Source: Dastarcus helophoroides
Taxonomy: Eukaryota > Arthropoda > Insecta > Coleoptera > Bothrideridae
Assembly (NCBI GenBank): GCA_028583605.1
Contig: CM053327.1
Coordinates: forward strand, 19,703,629 to 19,767,628
Direction: 5' to 3'
Length of the DNA: 64,000 nucleotides
The notes beneath the pieces are model-generated. The model made no database searches. It saw nothing but the letters and a program-made list of their open reading frames with translations, and had not been told where the DNA came from. Shown here in pieces: positions 10,637-23,295 of the stretch; position 1 is the stretch's first letter; each line of letters opens with the position of its first letter. A program made the translations under genes and the position numbers.

Positions 10637-13462
10637 CTAGGTTGTAACAAATTTGCTTCTCTCTTCAGGGATTTCGAAAACGGTAAGAGATACAGCATCG
10701 ATTCGATTAAACTAAAGCAAAGCTGCTCAATTTGGCAACCAGTAATATGATGTCGAAAAATAGAAAATATCTCTTGATGTTCTTAAGTTATTTGAAGAGT
10801 AATCGAAAAACTAAAAACAGTTTTTATTGGCGTTTTTTATTCCTTACAAGATAGCATTAAAAGTTTTTTATTTAGTTATTATTTTGCTATGATCATCAAG
10901 TACGTTTTTTTTTAAATACGTGTGTAGCTTTTTAATTTCTGAATTCACTGATGTATTAAACTTTTATGTGGCTAAACTTTCGAAACTGTAAAATAAAATC
11001 AAGCTAAAAACCTTTTTTTAGATTAACATATCTTGTATTTTTGAAAAATAGTTAACAAGAAGGTAATAAATTACCACAAGCGAAATGTGATATTTATTGT
11101 TTTATTTGTTTGCTGTTGTTCCAAATATTCATAGTTGTTTGTACGTAATTATTAGTCATTGATTTTGGTGGTCAGTTATTTATGATATGTCTGCTGTTTT
11201 TGTTTTTTTTATGTTCAATCCACTCACAAAGGATAACCCTATTATGCCTTCAAAGCACAACGAGTAGGATGCAGAAACAAGGATAGATGGCAATGAACAG
11301 CCTTCTTAAACAAGGATAGGTTGTAATTTTGGGAAAAAATTCCGTTCGGTAACGAGTTCTACAGCTTATAAGCTCTATAGAAAAAAGAGCCTCCGTAGAC
11401 AGAAGTCCTCACTGTGTCAAGCTAGACCGCACAGGAATTTGCTGTCTCCGACTGCCTTATATGCCTCAAAAATCTTGCCCTTGGGGGGATCAATCCTATT
11501 AGTTTCTGCAAGCATCTTCAATGAACGCACTTATAGAAAAAAGACAAATCACCAACCATCCGCCTGTGCTCTAGTGTTTCGAGAGAATCAGTCAAACTCT
11601 CCTCATCAATTAGGCGAATCGCTCTTCTTTTAATTGAACTCAAAAGAGCTAAGGTGTGCTTTGGGATTGAACTCCAAACATAAGAATAATATTCTAGTGT
11701 TGGCCTCATTCAAGCTTTGTTTAGTGTGAGTAGCTGATGAGATGTGAAGTACTTTTTAGCTCTAAAAAGAAAGCCTAGCTTCTGAGGGGAGGACTTGGCA
11801 ATGGCGCGCACATGATCGTCCGAAGAGAAGTTAGTGCTTGCATTCACTCCTAGGATAGACAGGTTAAATTCCATCGGGAGGATTTTACCGTCTATATGTA
11901 TATTTTTTGCATTATCTATTGATGTTTTCTTAGAGAAAACCGCGACCTGAGTTTTTGAGGCGTTGAAGTTGACCAGGTTTTCCTTACCCCATTCCAAAAT
12001 AATTTCGAGATCCCGATTAAATATCTGTATCTGTTGCTCCATTAGTGGACTTGAAGGAGCGACAGATAATGGTTTGTCGGAGAAAAAGAACGATACCAGC
12101 TACTATCATCTGCTTAACTATATATGGGATTGGAAGTTGTGTAACAGAAACAGAGTAGGAGACAGGACAGTACCTCAGAGGTACCCATGCATTAATCGCA
12201 AATGTCTCAGAAGATGAAATGCCATCGACGACGACCTGAAGAGATCTGTGGGCGAGCAAACTGGATATCAAATGACAGAGTCCAGGAGGAAGACCGTAAG
12301 ATGTTAATTTGGCGAGAAGAGATCGGTGCCAGACTCTGTCGAAGGCCTTTGAGATGTCGAATGCCACAATCCTAAACTCGCCATAACTAAGTTACAGATA
12401 TGAGTAACATATGCCAGGTACATCGCCAGTTGAGCGTTGTTGTCTGAAACCGTATTTCCTGTCGGAGATGATTCTGTTCTCCTCCAGATATTTGAGAATT
12501 TCGATGTTGATAACCTTTTCCATCACTTTAGATATAATGAGGCAACAAAGATATAGGTCGATAGTTGTTAGCCAGATTCCTTTTTTCCTTTTTGGGGACA
12601 GGCTGCACCCTAGCAGATTTCCAGATGTTAGGGTATACACCTTTGTTGTAAGAGAGTGTGAACAATTTGCTTAGGACAGGAGTCAACTCTGGAGCGCACT
12701 TCTTAAGAACAATAGCAGGGATACCATTAAGGCCAGAAGCTTTCGATGTGTCGAGCTCGAGGAGAATCTTCTTGACTGTGCGTTGTCTGAGAACAGCTTC
12801 AAGCATCGAAGTGCCAACCTTAGGAAGAATAGGAGGTTCTTCGTTTAGAGAATCAAGGTTGGAATTTTCAGCAAACATTAAAGGTAGCAGGATAGGCTTT
12901 AAGAAATTTTAAATTAAAATTTAAAAATTTATAAATTTAGAATTTATTTATTGTGCCATTTTTTTTTTGTTCTTACAAATTAATTAAATTTTTATAATTT
13001 CATTGTTAATAATAACTCACTAATTATGAAATAATAATAACGTAAGGTTATTCTGAAAAAAGTGTTTTTTCCTCAATGACCTTTGAAGCGTTTAGTCACA
13101 TATTACTGAAGCCGAAGTTTCAAAAGCTACACAAATATGCAATACAAATTACAGGTCCCTATTTAAAATAACGTACTTGATAAAGGTAGCGTCTAATAAA
13201 TAAACTTCTTATGCTATCTTGTAAAAGATAGAAACGCTAGCAAAAAAGTGTTTTTAGTTTTTTAATTTCTCTTTAAATAATAAAAACAAAAATCAAAAAT
13301 TTTACATCTTTTCAAAAATCTCAAGAACAGCATAGATATTTTCGATTTCACAACGGAAATTCCCGATCACTAAATTATGCAACTTTTCCTCAATTTGACT
13401 GATGCTGAATCTCTTACTGTTTTCAAGATCCCTGTAGTGAGAAGCGAAATAGTTACAACTTG
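10637..13462. mobile_element. Foldback element A (long inverted repeats, TA-flanked) with LINE inserted
   Basis: The left arm (from 10637) and the right arm (to 13462, read on minus) match over roughly 400 bases with gaps. Shared words include GGTTGTAAC/AGTTGTAAC at the tips, then AAAACNGTAAGAGAT, CTAAAAACA near 10820 and 13250, and TTACAAGATAGCAT. The outer flanks are TA (10635-10636 and 13463-13464). The interior is occupied by a minus-strand LINE fragment. The family resembles the element at 14062-15511, which shares the TACAGGGA word inside its arms. Confidence 0.6.
11196..12912 (-). pseudogene. Truncated non-LTR retrotransposon (Jockey/CR1-like LINE) reverse transcriptase
   Basis: The minus-strand frames, read in order from 12878 to 11243, give an RT in pieces. 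First comes a thumb-side leader with KASGLNGIPAIVLKKCAPEL, then NNYRPISLLP, then KVMEKVINIEILKYLEENR, then the core AFDISKAFDRVWHRSLLAK. After that comes a degraded catalytic box (ADD at about 12109-12117, preceded by a stop where Tyr or Phe is expected). Then NFNASKTQVAVFSKK, RPTLEYYSYVWSSIPKHT, and a C-terminal NSLPNGIFSQNYNLSLFKKA. At least four frame changes or stops interrupt it. No endonuclease or ORF1 is present, so the copy is 5-prime truncated at about 12912, as is usual for LINEs. An A-rich stretch near 11196-11215 (T-rich on plus) may mark the 3-prime end. It lies inside foldback element A. Confidence 0.8.
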
Positions 13463-14061
13463 TATACAGATGAATGAAATTATGAGCCTATTATTATAGA
13501 CTCATAATAAGACAAATATTTTTGTCTTTGTTAATAACAGGAGCTCAAGAGAAAATTATCGTAGGCTTCAAGCGAAACGAGTACAACACTAAATCAAATA
13601 CCCATTAATTTAAGTTTCACCAATTCAACTAAGAATTGATGAAAAAAGTAAAAATCTCGAAGTTACAAAGACATACTTGGAGTCGTCGAAACGTTTAACA
13701 AAATTGTAGCCGGAAAGTGTCAGTAAGAGATGTGCAAGCAACTGAAACCACAAGAGAACCAATATCATCCCACTTTACAACTTAAATTGTTTTCAATCCA
13801 CTGTAAGAGTTCCTAACTTCGTAATTTGTCAAATACACGTTTCAACACCCATTAAAGGAATAGCCCTTTTCCAGAAGCAAGCATTTAATGGTAACAGCTA
13901 GATGAAAAATTATAACATTTAATGAGTTAAGTATTTTTTGAAATATTAATGTTTTCATATACATGTAATGCAACAAACTGTAACAATTTTTTTATATTTT
14001 ATTGTTATTTTATTAATTATTTAGACAGCATATCTAAAATCTCTGGAATATTCCAAATATA

Positions 14062-15511
14062 CAGGTTGAACCAAATTTGATTTCCGCTACAGGGAAGTCG
14101 GAAACTGTTAGAGAAGAATTTAATGCCTAAAAATATTTCACTGAGAAAACAATTTAATTTCAATTCGTCTTGATTTTATTTAGAAAAAACTGAAAATCGC
14201 CATTTTTAATAATCAGCTGTAACTTATTTATTTAAAGTCGGATCAAAAAAAAAAATTAAAAACCATAATTAGCTGTTTTTTAAGTCTTTTTCATTGATGT
14301 ACGTTATTTTTTTCTGAAATAAACTGTTTTCAAGCAAATTATGTCAACTTTGTTATTTCTTATGGACGCTTATATTGAATTTTATCATTTTCGAATTCAG
14401 CATAGTTTTCTGATTAATTTGATGCATGTCAATGGCATACTTTGAATGTGGCAAAGTGGGTTAAATAAAGTAATTTATTATTTAAAAAAAAATAAATAAA
14501 TCATAGTAGGCAATGCAATCGCTATAGCTCTTAATAATAAACAAATATAGACCCCGAAAATGCAATAGTTATTATAAAAAAACCAAAAATGTCATAACAA
14601 ACTGTATAAGATTGAAATATTTACGAATAATCGTAAAGTGTATGATTGCCTTTAAATCACGTAATTATCAGAACATTCTAAGAATTTTATTAGAGGTGAC
14701 TTTCCCATGACTCATACGCAAGGGTGCGTTCTAAACTTCGTTAGAAGTTAAGTATTCTAAGATGGATAATGTGCATTAATATGAGAGTCATTTCTAATGT
14801 TAGTTTGTTAGATATTTCACGTTGCACGAATAAGTATTCAACGTTAGAAGAAGTTTTCTGAAAATTGCGGATAAATTTTTTGTAACATCTACACGTTTTC
14901 ATAGAATTGCGCAATTTAAAGGGGTGCGTGCATGTTAGGATTGTACTAATGAGTGTTTCAATATTGCGTAGTTGGTTACAATATTTTTAGTTTTTCAATA
15001 ATTATTGTTACCTAATTGGGTACTGTATTTTTATTATTAAAAGTTATGGCATTTGCATCGCCTACTATAATATTTTTATTTAAAAATAATAAAACAGTTT
15101 ACTCAACCCACTTTGCTGCATTTAAAGTATGACATGTTCTATATTAAATAAGTCAGAAAAATATACTAAATTAGAAAATATTAAAATTCAATATGGCGCC
15201 CATAAGAAATAACGAAGTTGGTATAATTTAGAAAGAATTAACGTATATCAGAGAAAAGGACTTAAAAAACAACTACATTTAGTTTTTAAATTTTTTTAAT
15301 CGATTTCAACTAAACACGTTACAACTAATTTTTTAAAATGATGATTTTCAGTTTTTTTCTAAATAAAATTAAGACGAATTGGAATTCAATTGTTTTGTCA
15401 ACGAAACATTGTTAAGCATTAAATTCTGCACTGCTTTGCCTCTTGAAGCTTCATTGTATCTCTAATAGTTTACGAGATCCCTGTAGTGGAAATCAAATTT
15501 GGTTCAACCTG
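14062..15511. mobile_element. Foldback element B with about 480-bp inverted repeats, TA-flanked
   Basis: The left arm starts CAGGTTGAACCAAATTTGAT. The right arm, read on minus, starts CAGGTTGAACCAAATTTGAT. Matching continues for roughly 480 bases with small gaps; shared words include CAATTCGTCTTNATTTTATT, GTTATTTCTTATGG and GCAAAGTGGGTT. TA flanks both ends (14060-14061, 15512-15513). The central spacer of about 480 bases has no coding potential. This is a typical non-autonomous Tc1/mariner-type foldback structure. Confidence 0.8.
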
Positions 15512-15513
15512 TA

Positions 15514-17073
15514 TTATTTTAGACATTATTAAATGTTAACCCGCGACTTCGTTAGCGAATTTGATATAAATAACTGAAATACAACTGAAGAGAAATTTGA
15601 AAACAATTTTACATTTTAATAAATGCAATTGGAAATTAATATTTAATAGTACCTAAACATTGTGTAAATTTTGTCGGATAGGTCCAATTTTTAAGTTTAA
15701 TTGAGCTTTTTTTATCATTTGCTCTTTAATCATGACATCTTCGTTGATTTTACTATGACGTAATCAGCTGTTTTTTTTTAATAGAACACCCTGTGTTGTT
15801 TTTTCATGTTTGAATTGCTCTGGAACAAGCTGATCTCAAAAATCTATGTTACTTACGGGATAATAGCTATTAATGTAAAGAGATTATTATGCGACTAATA
15901 ATAATCGTCTGGCCACGTCCGAGATTGTTTAAATACCTAATAATCGAGTTGCATTGAAAGCTTTATCGTATCATTGACAACGATGACATAACAAATCAAG
16001 CAACCTTTTAAAATGAAATTTGTATTTAGGGTACTTATGATAGGTAACTAACGTATTATAATTGTAACTAACGTATTATGTGCTACTAAATTATTATAAA
16101 GCTGCTAAATATTATGAGGTTAATAATTATAAAGATTTAATCTTAAGGATACCTTAATTTTCAATGATACGATAAAGTTCATAATTTCTGAGCTACAGAT
16201 GGAACATATCTGCATGTGACAGTAAAAGCAATTATAAAGTTATTTTGACTTTCCACAAGAAAATATTCACTTTTCAACAAAAGACAAACTGTTTCACTTA
16301 AATCTTATTCATCGAGGGCAATAAACGAGTTGTAGAAACATTTAAAAAAGATGACGGCATGCGATGTACTGAATTTAAATAAGCAGGGTCAATCAAGGAA
16401 ACCAAGTGAACACTAATTGGCGAAACATAAAATGAGAAATGTAATTCGCACACAAAACTAAAGTATACTTAATCAGCTAATGCCTAAAATGGCGACCAAA
16501 AAGTAGAGAAACACCGAACGAACTTTTCAAGTTTTCTGTTTTTAACGACCCAACTCTAGGACTTTTCTCGGTTATGCTGGAATGGTGCGATCTGTCTCTT
16601 TAATCCTCTTTCACAAATGTTTCCTTCAAACTTATAAATGTATATGCCCGATTTTTTATTAAAAAGAATTTCGAATTCAATATTACGTTTGCGCTAGTCC
16701 CAGAAACTAACTAAAACGCGCGAATATTTTCCATCTGGTGAATTCTAAATTTGGCAATAAGATTCTGTACTTTTATTGCATTTTAGATTTCGCTCTAATT
16801 CTTCTGCATAATTCAAATGAATACATTCGCTGATATGCGCAAATAAGTTTTCTTCGCTTTATATTCGAACAAGAACCAATTTTTTAAAGGAATATTGGAA
16901 AAGAATTATTGAATAAATTAATTAAATTAATTTTGCACTCTTTTTTCACACACTAGTCACTGACTGACAGTCAATGTATATGTAACCTAAACCCATTAAG
17001 AGAATAACATTTTGCACATATTTTTTTTGAAAATTTTTGAAAATTCATTCCCCAAGGGTATTAAATAGAGTGT
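15514..17073. other. No gene seen
   Basis: AT-rich sequence without a protein-like frame or a recognisable transposon end. Confidence 0.4.
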
Positions 17074-17412
17074 GACAGTACAGGATATACTTCTTCTCAA
17101 CTCTGGAGAAGAGTTTCCCCTCTGGTATGGTGGACATACTGAGTTACCGTGCTCTTCCGTCTAAACTTTCTTATCCTTTGTACCAAATTTTCAATTCAGA
17201 AGAGTTTCGCGTCTGGTATGGTGGACATACTGAATTACCGTGCTCTGATGTTTTGAAATTGGCCCTTTCTTTCATTTTTCATTTTTGTATATTTCCTTAT
17301 ATTTTATTTCTTTGTTTCTGAAGAAGCCGCCTACAATGGTGGGCGAAACGTCGAACACTTTAATAGTCCTTTGACACGGTCCAATCCCGGAAGAAGTATA
17401 TTCTGTACTGAC
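17074..17412. repeat. Short inverted-repeat unit with internal tandem duplication
   Basis: The outer arms are GACAGTACAGGATATACTTC at 17074 and its near-complement GAAGAAGTATATTCTGTACT at 17390. Inside, a block of about 48 bases containing TCTGGTATGGTGGACATACT occurs twice (17108-17155 and 17200-17246, offset 92-93 bases). It is followed by a CTGAAGAAGCCGCC...GGCGAAACGTC motif (17320-17353). The same GAAGAAG...GAAACG pattern is common near retroelement tails. No coding function is claimed. Confidence 0.5.
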
Positions 17413-17634
17413 TCTGTGGAAGCCTTCGTTATCATATTCATGGTGTAACAATTTGTATGAAAGTAGTAATTTTGGAAAAATTCCTGGTCAGGTTTCAGCT
17501 TATAAAGAAGTCAGTTATATCAGTGTTTTTGACAACTCATCCCTTTAGAGGGTAAATCTACTTATAAAGCATTACAAGGAATTCATTTTCGAAAGTACAA
17601 GACATATGTAATTTCCTATCTAGCGATCTACTGA

Positions 17635-18085
17635 AACCGAATATTTTGAATTCCTTTGGCTGTAATTTCAGTTCTATTAATTTCAAAGCAAAAATGAAAA
17701 TATGGTTAGATTCGCCATTAATTATCCTTTTTGGTGGTGACACAGTACCAATATGGTGCATTTAAGAAAATGAAGTTATGACCATTTTTGTTAACTTTAT
17801 TCACGTGACAAAAGAATGAAATACTCCTTTTTTCACGTGATTTGATTTTTTAGCAATAATGTGGTCCATTAGAATTAATTAGAATGAGTCATAGCCTTCT
17901 AGGTTGAAAAATAAAATGGGACCAAAAAAATTTTCGATCCTTTAAAAATTGCTTTTTTAGGTGCATTGTATTCAGAAAATTGCGCAGATTGCAAAAATGT
18001 AATGTTATACAGGATGTTTCACTTAAAAATCAAAAGTTTTAAAAGTGACAACAGTAGGAATGTCATTTTTATGTCAAAATTTGAC
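17635..18085. repeat. Dispersed repeats, including a solo CAGGATG end
   Basis: The segment 17635-17690 is an inverted relative of 9240-9290 (shared word TTACAGCCAAA and TTCAAAATATTCGG). TA followed by CAGGATGTTTCACTT at 18010 looks like a lone terminus of the TA-flanked foldback group. I found no partner end. Confidence 0.35.
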
Positions 18086-18330
18086 ATTTTATAAGTACAT
18101 CAAGTGTAGTAAGTTTAAAAGTTTTATCTTTATAAATAAATAAAAAAAGGGGGTGTACCATGATCCTGTTACACCTGATATTTCAAATAGTCAACATGTT
18201 AAATGTTACAGTTTGTAAACAAAAGGTAATGAAGATTGTGAGGCGGTTGGGTGAAGGCAAGTATAATATTTTTATTGGATAATTGAAAAGTATTGAGAAC
18301 TAAAGGGGTAGTAAAATTTTGGAATATATT

Positions 18331-18580
18331 GCAAATCTGTCTGTCTACATAGGTCAAACATCACGTAATTTTCATATTAGGTACAGTGAACATCTTGCGG
18401 CCTTCAGAAATAAATTTCCAGAAACATCAAATTTTGCAAAACATCTATTATAAAGACAACATAAACTTACAAGCTCGAACACAGTGGAAGTATTACATAT
18501 TTGCAATAATTCTAAGAAACCTAATTTCTTGGAAGCATAAAAATTCACAAATATTTACAATCGAGGCAATTTAAACTTAT
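18331..18580 (+). pseudogene. Penelope-like element GIY-YIG endonuclease remnant
   Basis: The plus-strand frame from 18331 reads ...VYIGQTSRNFHIRYSEH, then FPETSNFAKHLL. After an in-frame stop come NTVEVLHICNNSKKPNFLE and, after another stop, NRGNLNL. The order of YIGQTSR, a downstream RY-EH and S-FAKHL is the GIY-YIG endonuclease pattern found at the C terminus of Penelope-like retroelements. The following EVLHIC..KK.NFLE segment fits the tail of the same proteins. Several stops show it is dead. No reverse transcriptase was recognised upstream, so the copy is 5-prime truncated or too decayed to read. Confidence 0.6.
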
Positions 18581-18860
18581 GAACCAGCAGCTAGATCTTC
18601 TGGACACACCTCTAATTCAAGGTTTGGGTAAGAATATTCGTAGGAGTATGTAATCCATGGAGCTTGGTAGCATAACAACGGCTAAACAGACTACTGGTAT
18701 AACCACCGACGACGCTGAAAAATGAAACCAGGTCCGGTCATAACAGATATTTATAGAAACATTGTCGAATTCTTTTATCTCTTGCTGTATTTATCGGTAA
18801 TAAAGTTTATTTAAGCGAACTTTAGGCGCGTTAAGCGACTATAGATAGGGGATAAAAGAA
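18581..18860 (+). repeat. Probable 3-prime tail of the Penelope-like element
   Basis: Sequence following the endonuclease remnant. It contains CGACGACGCTGAAAAATGAA and ACCAGGTCCGGTCATAAC (about 18706-18743), then a GGCGCGTTAAGCGAC...ATAGATAGGGG block (18822-18850) that has a relative at 33853-33880. Boundaries are uncertain. Confidence 0.35.
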
Positions 18861-21529
18861 TGGTTTCGCATTACCAAAAAACGCCACTTTGAACTACTTG
18901 CCATATAATCGCCCCCTACTCCTGATTTTCAATTGAATATCCGAAAATTTGTATAACTATTTATATTATCTTTTAATTTGATTATTATTATTCCTATTTT
19001 CTCCGTAAGCGAAAATTGCCTTTATTAGAAAAGAAAAAACTCAACATCAATTCGAAATGCGCCGTGCGAGATAATGGCAATAAAGACATACCATACGAAA
19101 CGTTGTCAATTTTGGAGGTTATTTGTTTTATTATAAAATTGATTTATCTTTGAGATTGCAATCTCGTACTGGTGACAATTACAAAGAAATGATGAGCAGC
19201 TTTATGTTATGTAGCAATAGCTCTTTATATAAATGCACGTTAGTGAGCGAGACGCTGATTATAGAGAAGGCAGTTGAAATCTAATTAATTAAGAACTTCG
19301 GGAAGGCAATTGTGGGGTCGTTGTGAATGTTTTTAAGAATGGACAAAAAATATTTTAAACATTTACTTAATTTAATTGAAGCCAGGAGGAGATATCCTAA
19401 AATTACATGGAGTTTCAAGGGGTATCAATTATTAATAACACCTTCAAGATTTTTTTTATGACCGAAGTTTAATGCATCCTTTTCATGTTGCTGAGTGAAT
19501 TATTTTTTTATAAATACGAGTAGCCTAAAAAGCTACCTATGAAGCACTTGTTGATAGATACATAAAGGTAACATTGTTTTAATATTTTTGAATTTTTAAA
19601 ATTAATTTTACATATTTTGCATATCGACTCATTCAACGAAAAATGTAGTAACTCATTATTCACAGTATTGAGATTGAGTTAATTCGAATTAAAGTATTGC
19701 CATACAAATTTATAATTTAGATAGTGTGGCAGATTTCTTAATATGCAGTAAACTAAAATAGACAAGATCAAAGACTAGATCCTATACAAATATAAAAAAT
19801 ATAAAAACTAGAAACAATTTTAATTTACAAATCATGACATTTTTATTTTTGATATTACAATTTAAAAGTTAAAAAAAAAACACTGTTATATCATAGTTTT
19901 AAGTTTTCACTTCTGTCGGCAGTCCGCATAACTGCCTATTTTTAGTTATGAATTCACAAAATTATCAAGTAGGTCTCTTATTCTCAATATACTACATTAA
20001 ACTTGCGAAATTATCTGTAAGATAATTAGTTTTATTGTAGAAATTAGAGATTGATGGTAGTAGATAATAATATAATTCATGCCCAACTAGTGGTGTTGTG
20101 CAAAAAATAAGAAAAAAACTTTATGGCATAAAGTTAGTGGTTAGTGACTAATTAAAATATCAGGAGTAGACCTTCAATGTTTTGAACTCTATTTTTACAA
20201 TGAATATTTAACCATTTTTTTGCATCATTTAGAAGATGAATTTGTTAAAATTTTAATGTGATAAAAATACGTTGCCATTATTTCGTACTTCCACAACTTA
20301 CTTTGTAAGGTATTGTTGTTAGTAAGGTTTAAGTGTTTACCCAGATTCTTAGCTGCACTTGCAATAATAGGGATGCTAACAAGCGCCTGAACTTTTACAA
20401 GTGTTTTGTAAATATTCTGCTAGTTCGTAAACTACCTAAAATTTTACACTCATAAAACAACATACATATACCTTATTTAAACATATTGGATACAATCACC
20501 TAGTGTTTTTGTAAATATTCGATAAATAATTAAAATTTGTTGTAGACTATTTTCACGGAACTCATAACCATTAAAGATGAAGTCACTGCTATAATACTGT
20601 AGTACTATATGCTATATACTTGTGTCATTAAAGAGTTCAATAAAATCTGTTATGGAAACCGGTGTGTTTTGTGCTATAGGAAAGGGACGTTTATTATGCG
20701 AGATTTAGAGCTTTGGTCCTTGCGTTATATTTTGGTCAGTAATGTGGGTAAATCTGGAAGTTACAACTTTACCCGTAAATAACTAACCGACATAAGCAAC
20801 AGCCCAAATTTAACTAGACAAACTTTGACCCTTACAAGGAATATTGGATAAACAACTATTACTTTATGTTAATTTGCAACAGTTAGTGAGATCTCAATGG
20901 TTTTGATAAGACTTCGTTTATTATTTCTTCTTTACTAATGTTGTATTAATAAAGGTAAATTATTGACAAGTAAATAGAACGGCGTATTATAACGGAAAAA
21001 TATTCATTGTAGGCTGAAAAATATTCTCAGTTACAAAAGCGGTTGTATATAAATTCAGTATATTCCGACCGTTTCAAGTTTCGCTATATTTTGAGGCAAG
21101 GTTATATTTGCAGCAAAATTTCAGGCATAATTAGTAGACTGAATAGGGCCATTAACTCTAAAAGTAGATGTCTACGCCCCGCAGCTTCAGTTTTATGGAT
21201 TCATCAATACACTTCGTTCCATTTAACATGCGTTATTACCGCCACATTCGCGTTTCGATTTCATTTCACGACTCTATGCGTGCCTGTCTTTTAAATTTAG
21301 ATGCCGTTACCTAAACACATTTAAAGTCAATATTTATTGCACCCTCGGCGCTGGTTTGTTGGAAAGTTAACCACCGATTTATAATAAAGAGATTTGGTTT
21401 ATCACAGCGCCCAGATTTATGCAAAAAACTGATCTTGATTATACTTTAAATAAACTATCCGCATATTCTTAAGTAATAATCAAGAAGTATATTTACCATT
21501 TATTAGCATCATCTCCAACAATTTTACAC
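18861..21529. other. No supported gene
   Basis: AT-rich sequence. The open frame at 21043-21294 (plus) lies in a locally less AT-rich patch but shows no recognisable motif, and I do not call it a gene. No paired transposon ends were seen. Confidence 0.4.
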
Positions 21530-21740
21530 ATAATTTAAAACCCTTTTCAGACTGCGCCATTGATTCCAAGCGACTTTGACATCGACAAATAATGGAATCC
21601 TCTGCGTAACTAGAGAATGGGGAGAAACAAAACATTGTTTACGTTATATCTGGCAAATGAAAACATACAAATTATCAAATCATATTTTCTTCTCCGTGAG
21701 CCCCGAACAAGTCAGTCAAGTGATTCGCTTTTTGTATTTA
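21530..21740 (+). repeat. Dispersed repeat, copy 1
   Basis: Shares ordered words with 48375-48550: AATTTAAAACCC, AGAAACAAAACATTGTTT, GATGAAAACATACAAA or close variants, GATATTTTC, and AGCCCCGA. Same orientation in both places. The family and its full length are unknown. Confidence 0.5.
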
Positions 21741-22079
21741 ATCTGCCGATAGCGGTAACCAATTGCAAAAGAAATTTGGTGACATCGCAAAGAAGTGAGT
21801 CCAGGTTTTATAAAGATGTCAATACTTCAGAGATATTTTCTGATAATCAATTTAGGGTTTTGTGAATATGAAGAAAAGCAGGCGATGCCAATGAGGCCTA
21901 AGGAAGGCCGAAACCAGGTCTATGGTTTGTTGGTTGTGAATATTTCCAACTTTTAGCACGTTCGGACTTGTTTTCATTACGGAATATTTAATTGACAGTA
22001 TTATTATATTATTATTATATAGCAGTAGGAATATCATTTGGAGGCAGGTTAGTTCAGAGTTCCGTATTGACACTACAGT

Positions 22080-22180
22080 ACATACAATGAGCAGTCAATA
22101 GACCAAATTAAGCTATTTTTTATTTATGTAAATTGATATCTTATCCAATTTTTCTTCTGTGAATTTTTGTTAATAAAATT
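22080..22180 (+). repeat. Fragment of the 32956-34282 element family
   Basis: Contains GAGCAGTCAATAGACCAAAT followed by TATTTATGTA and a CCAATTTTTCTT word, matching the arm of the element at 32956-34282. Only this internal part is present. Confidence 0.45.
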
Positions 22181-22900
22181 ATTGCTTTGTCATACAAGTA
22201 CTTTCCTCGCTTCCCAAAACCTCTATTTGTGGCAGGTTTAAAGATGGAAATGGAGTAAGGAAATATTCTTTTAGTTTGGAAATATAATTACGCTTCCGAC
22301 GTAGCGCAGAAAAGCTTCGAATGCCGCACACGGTGGCCCATTTTCCATATAACTCAAGACATATATAACACATTATTTCTACATTCCCACTATATTTCTC
22401 CTAAAACCTTTGCCTGTGTTGTATAATGGAACCCATCGATCAATTTCTTTGTAATGGATCTTTAGATACCTAGTTACTCGGTTATTTATTTTTTCCTCTC
22501 AGCTTATTTTACGCTCAATTCCCATTACCATATTTTATTTAAAGGATTACCGATAATTTAAAAGGTACGCTGGCGTGTAATAGGTTGACAAACTTATTAA
22601 TCATCAAGCTTTCATATTTTATGTATAGACATTTTATTTAATCATAATTCATAACTTGAAAATTTCTCTTGAACCTTACTATAAAACGGCATTACAGAAA
22701 AGTGCAACATTTATTAAGCAAAATGGAAGTAAATTTCAATGTAATATGTACAGGAATCTCTACAATTTTCTAACATATGTACGTCCCTTAATTGAATATA
22801 TCCTGACAACCTATATCCAAAATTGTATAATTTTCAGGACACAATCTTTGGGGCAAATCATCCACGTATACTTTTTTCAGCAAATCAGCTCCTGGAATTA

Positions 22901-23293
22901 CAGTAGTCCTTCGTTATCCGCGGGGAATACGTTCAAGTCAAAACCGCGGATAGCCAAAACCGTGGATGAAGTTGCTTAAATACCTACCCAATAAAAAATC
23001 AAATCTACCCAAAAGCAAACTACTCGTAGATAATGCAAGTACATATTTATTATACCTTTTTCATATCTTAAATTTTATATATTCGCTAGAAAATAATATA
23101 TAAAAAATTTAAATGGAAACACAAAACCTAAAATATACATAAAAACATTGATTTGAAATTTAAATGCAGAAGGTTCTTTTGTTGAATGATATTAAAGGGC
23201 CGATTATGCCAAATGCATTTTTATTTTTAAGAACCGCTACCGCGGATAAACAAAACCACGGATAATAAAACTACTGATAACGAGGGATTACTG
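22901..23293. mobile_element. Pogo/Tigger-like MITE, 393 bp
   Basis: Left end CAGTAGTCCTTCGTTATCCG, right end on minus CAGTAATCCCTCGTTATCAG. TA flanks both (22899-22900 and 23294-23295). Internal CCGCGGATA and CCACGGATAAT words repeat the terminal theme. CAGTAGTCC(C)TCGTTATCCGCG ends are typical of pogo/Tigger-type MITEs. The right TA is also the left TA of foldback element C. Confidence 0.8.
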
Positions 23294-23295
23294 TA

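Noticed and set aside
11439..12912. Plus-strand frames antisense to the LINE
   Set aside because: Shadows of the minus-strand reverse transcriptase frames.
18700..18745. Functional hammerhead ribozyme
   Set aside because: The CUGANGA core is altered and stem II is absent; kept only as a possible remnant.
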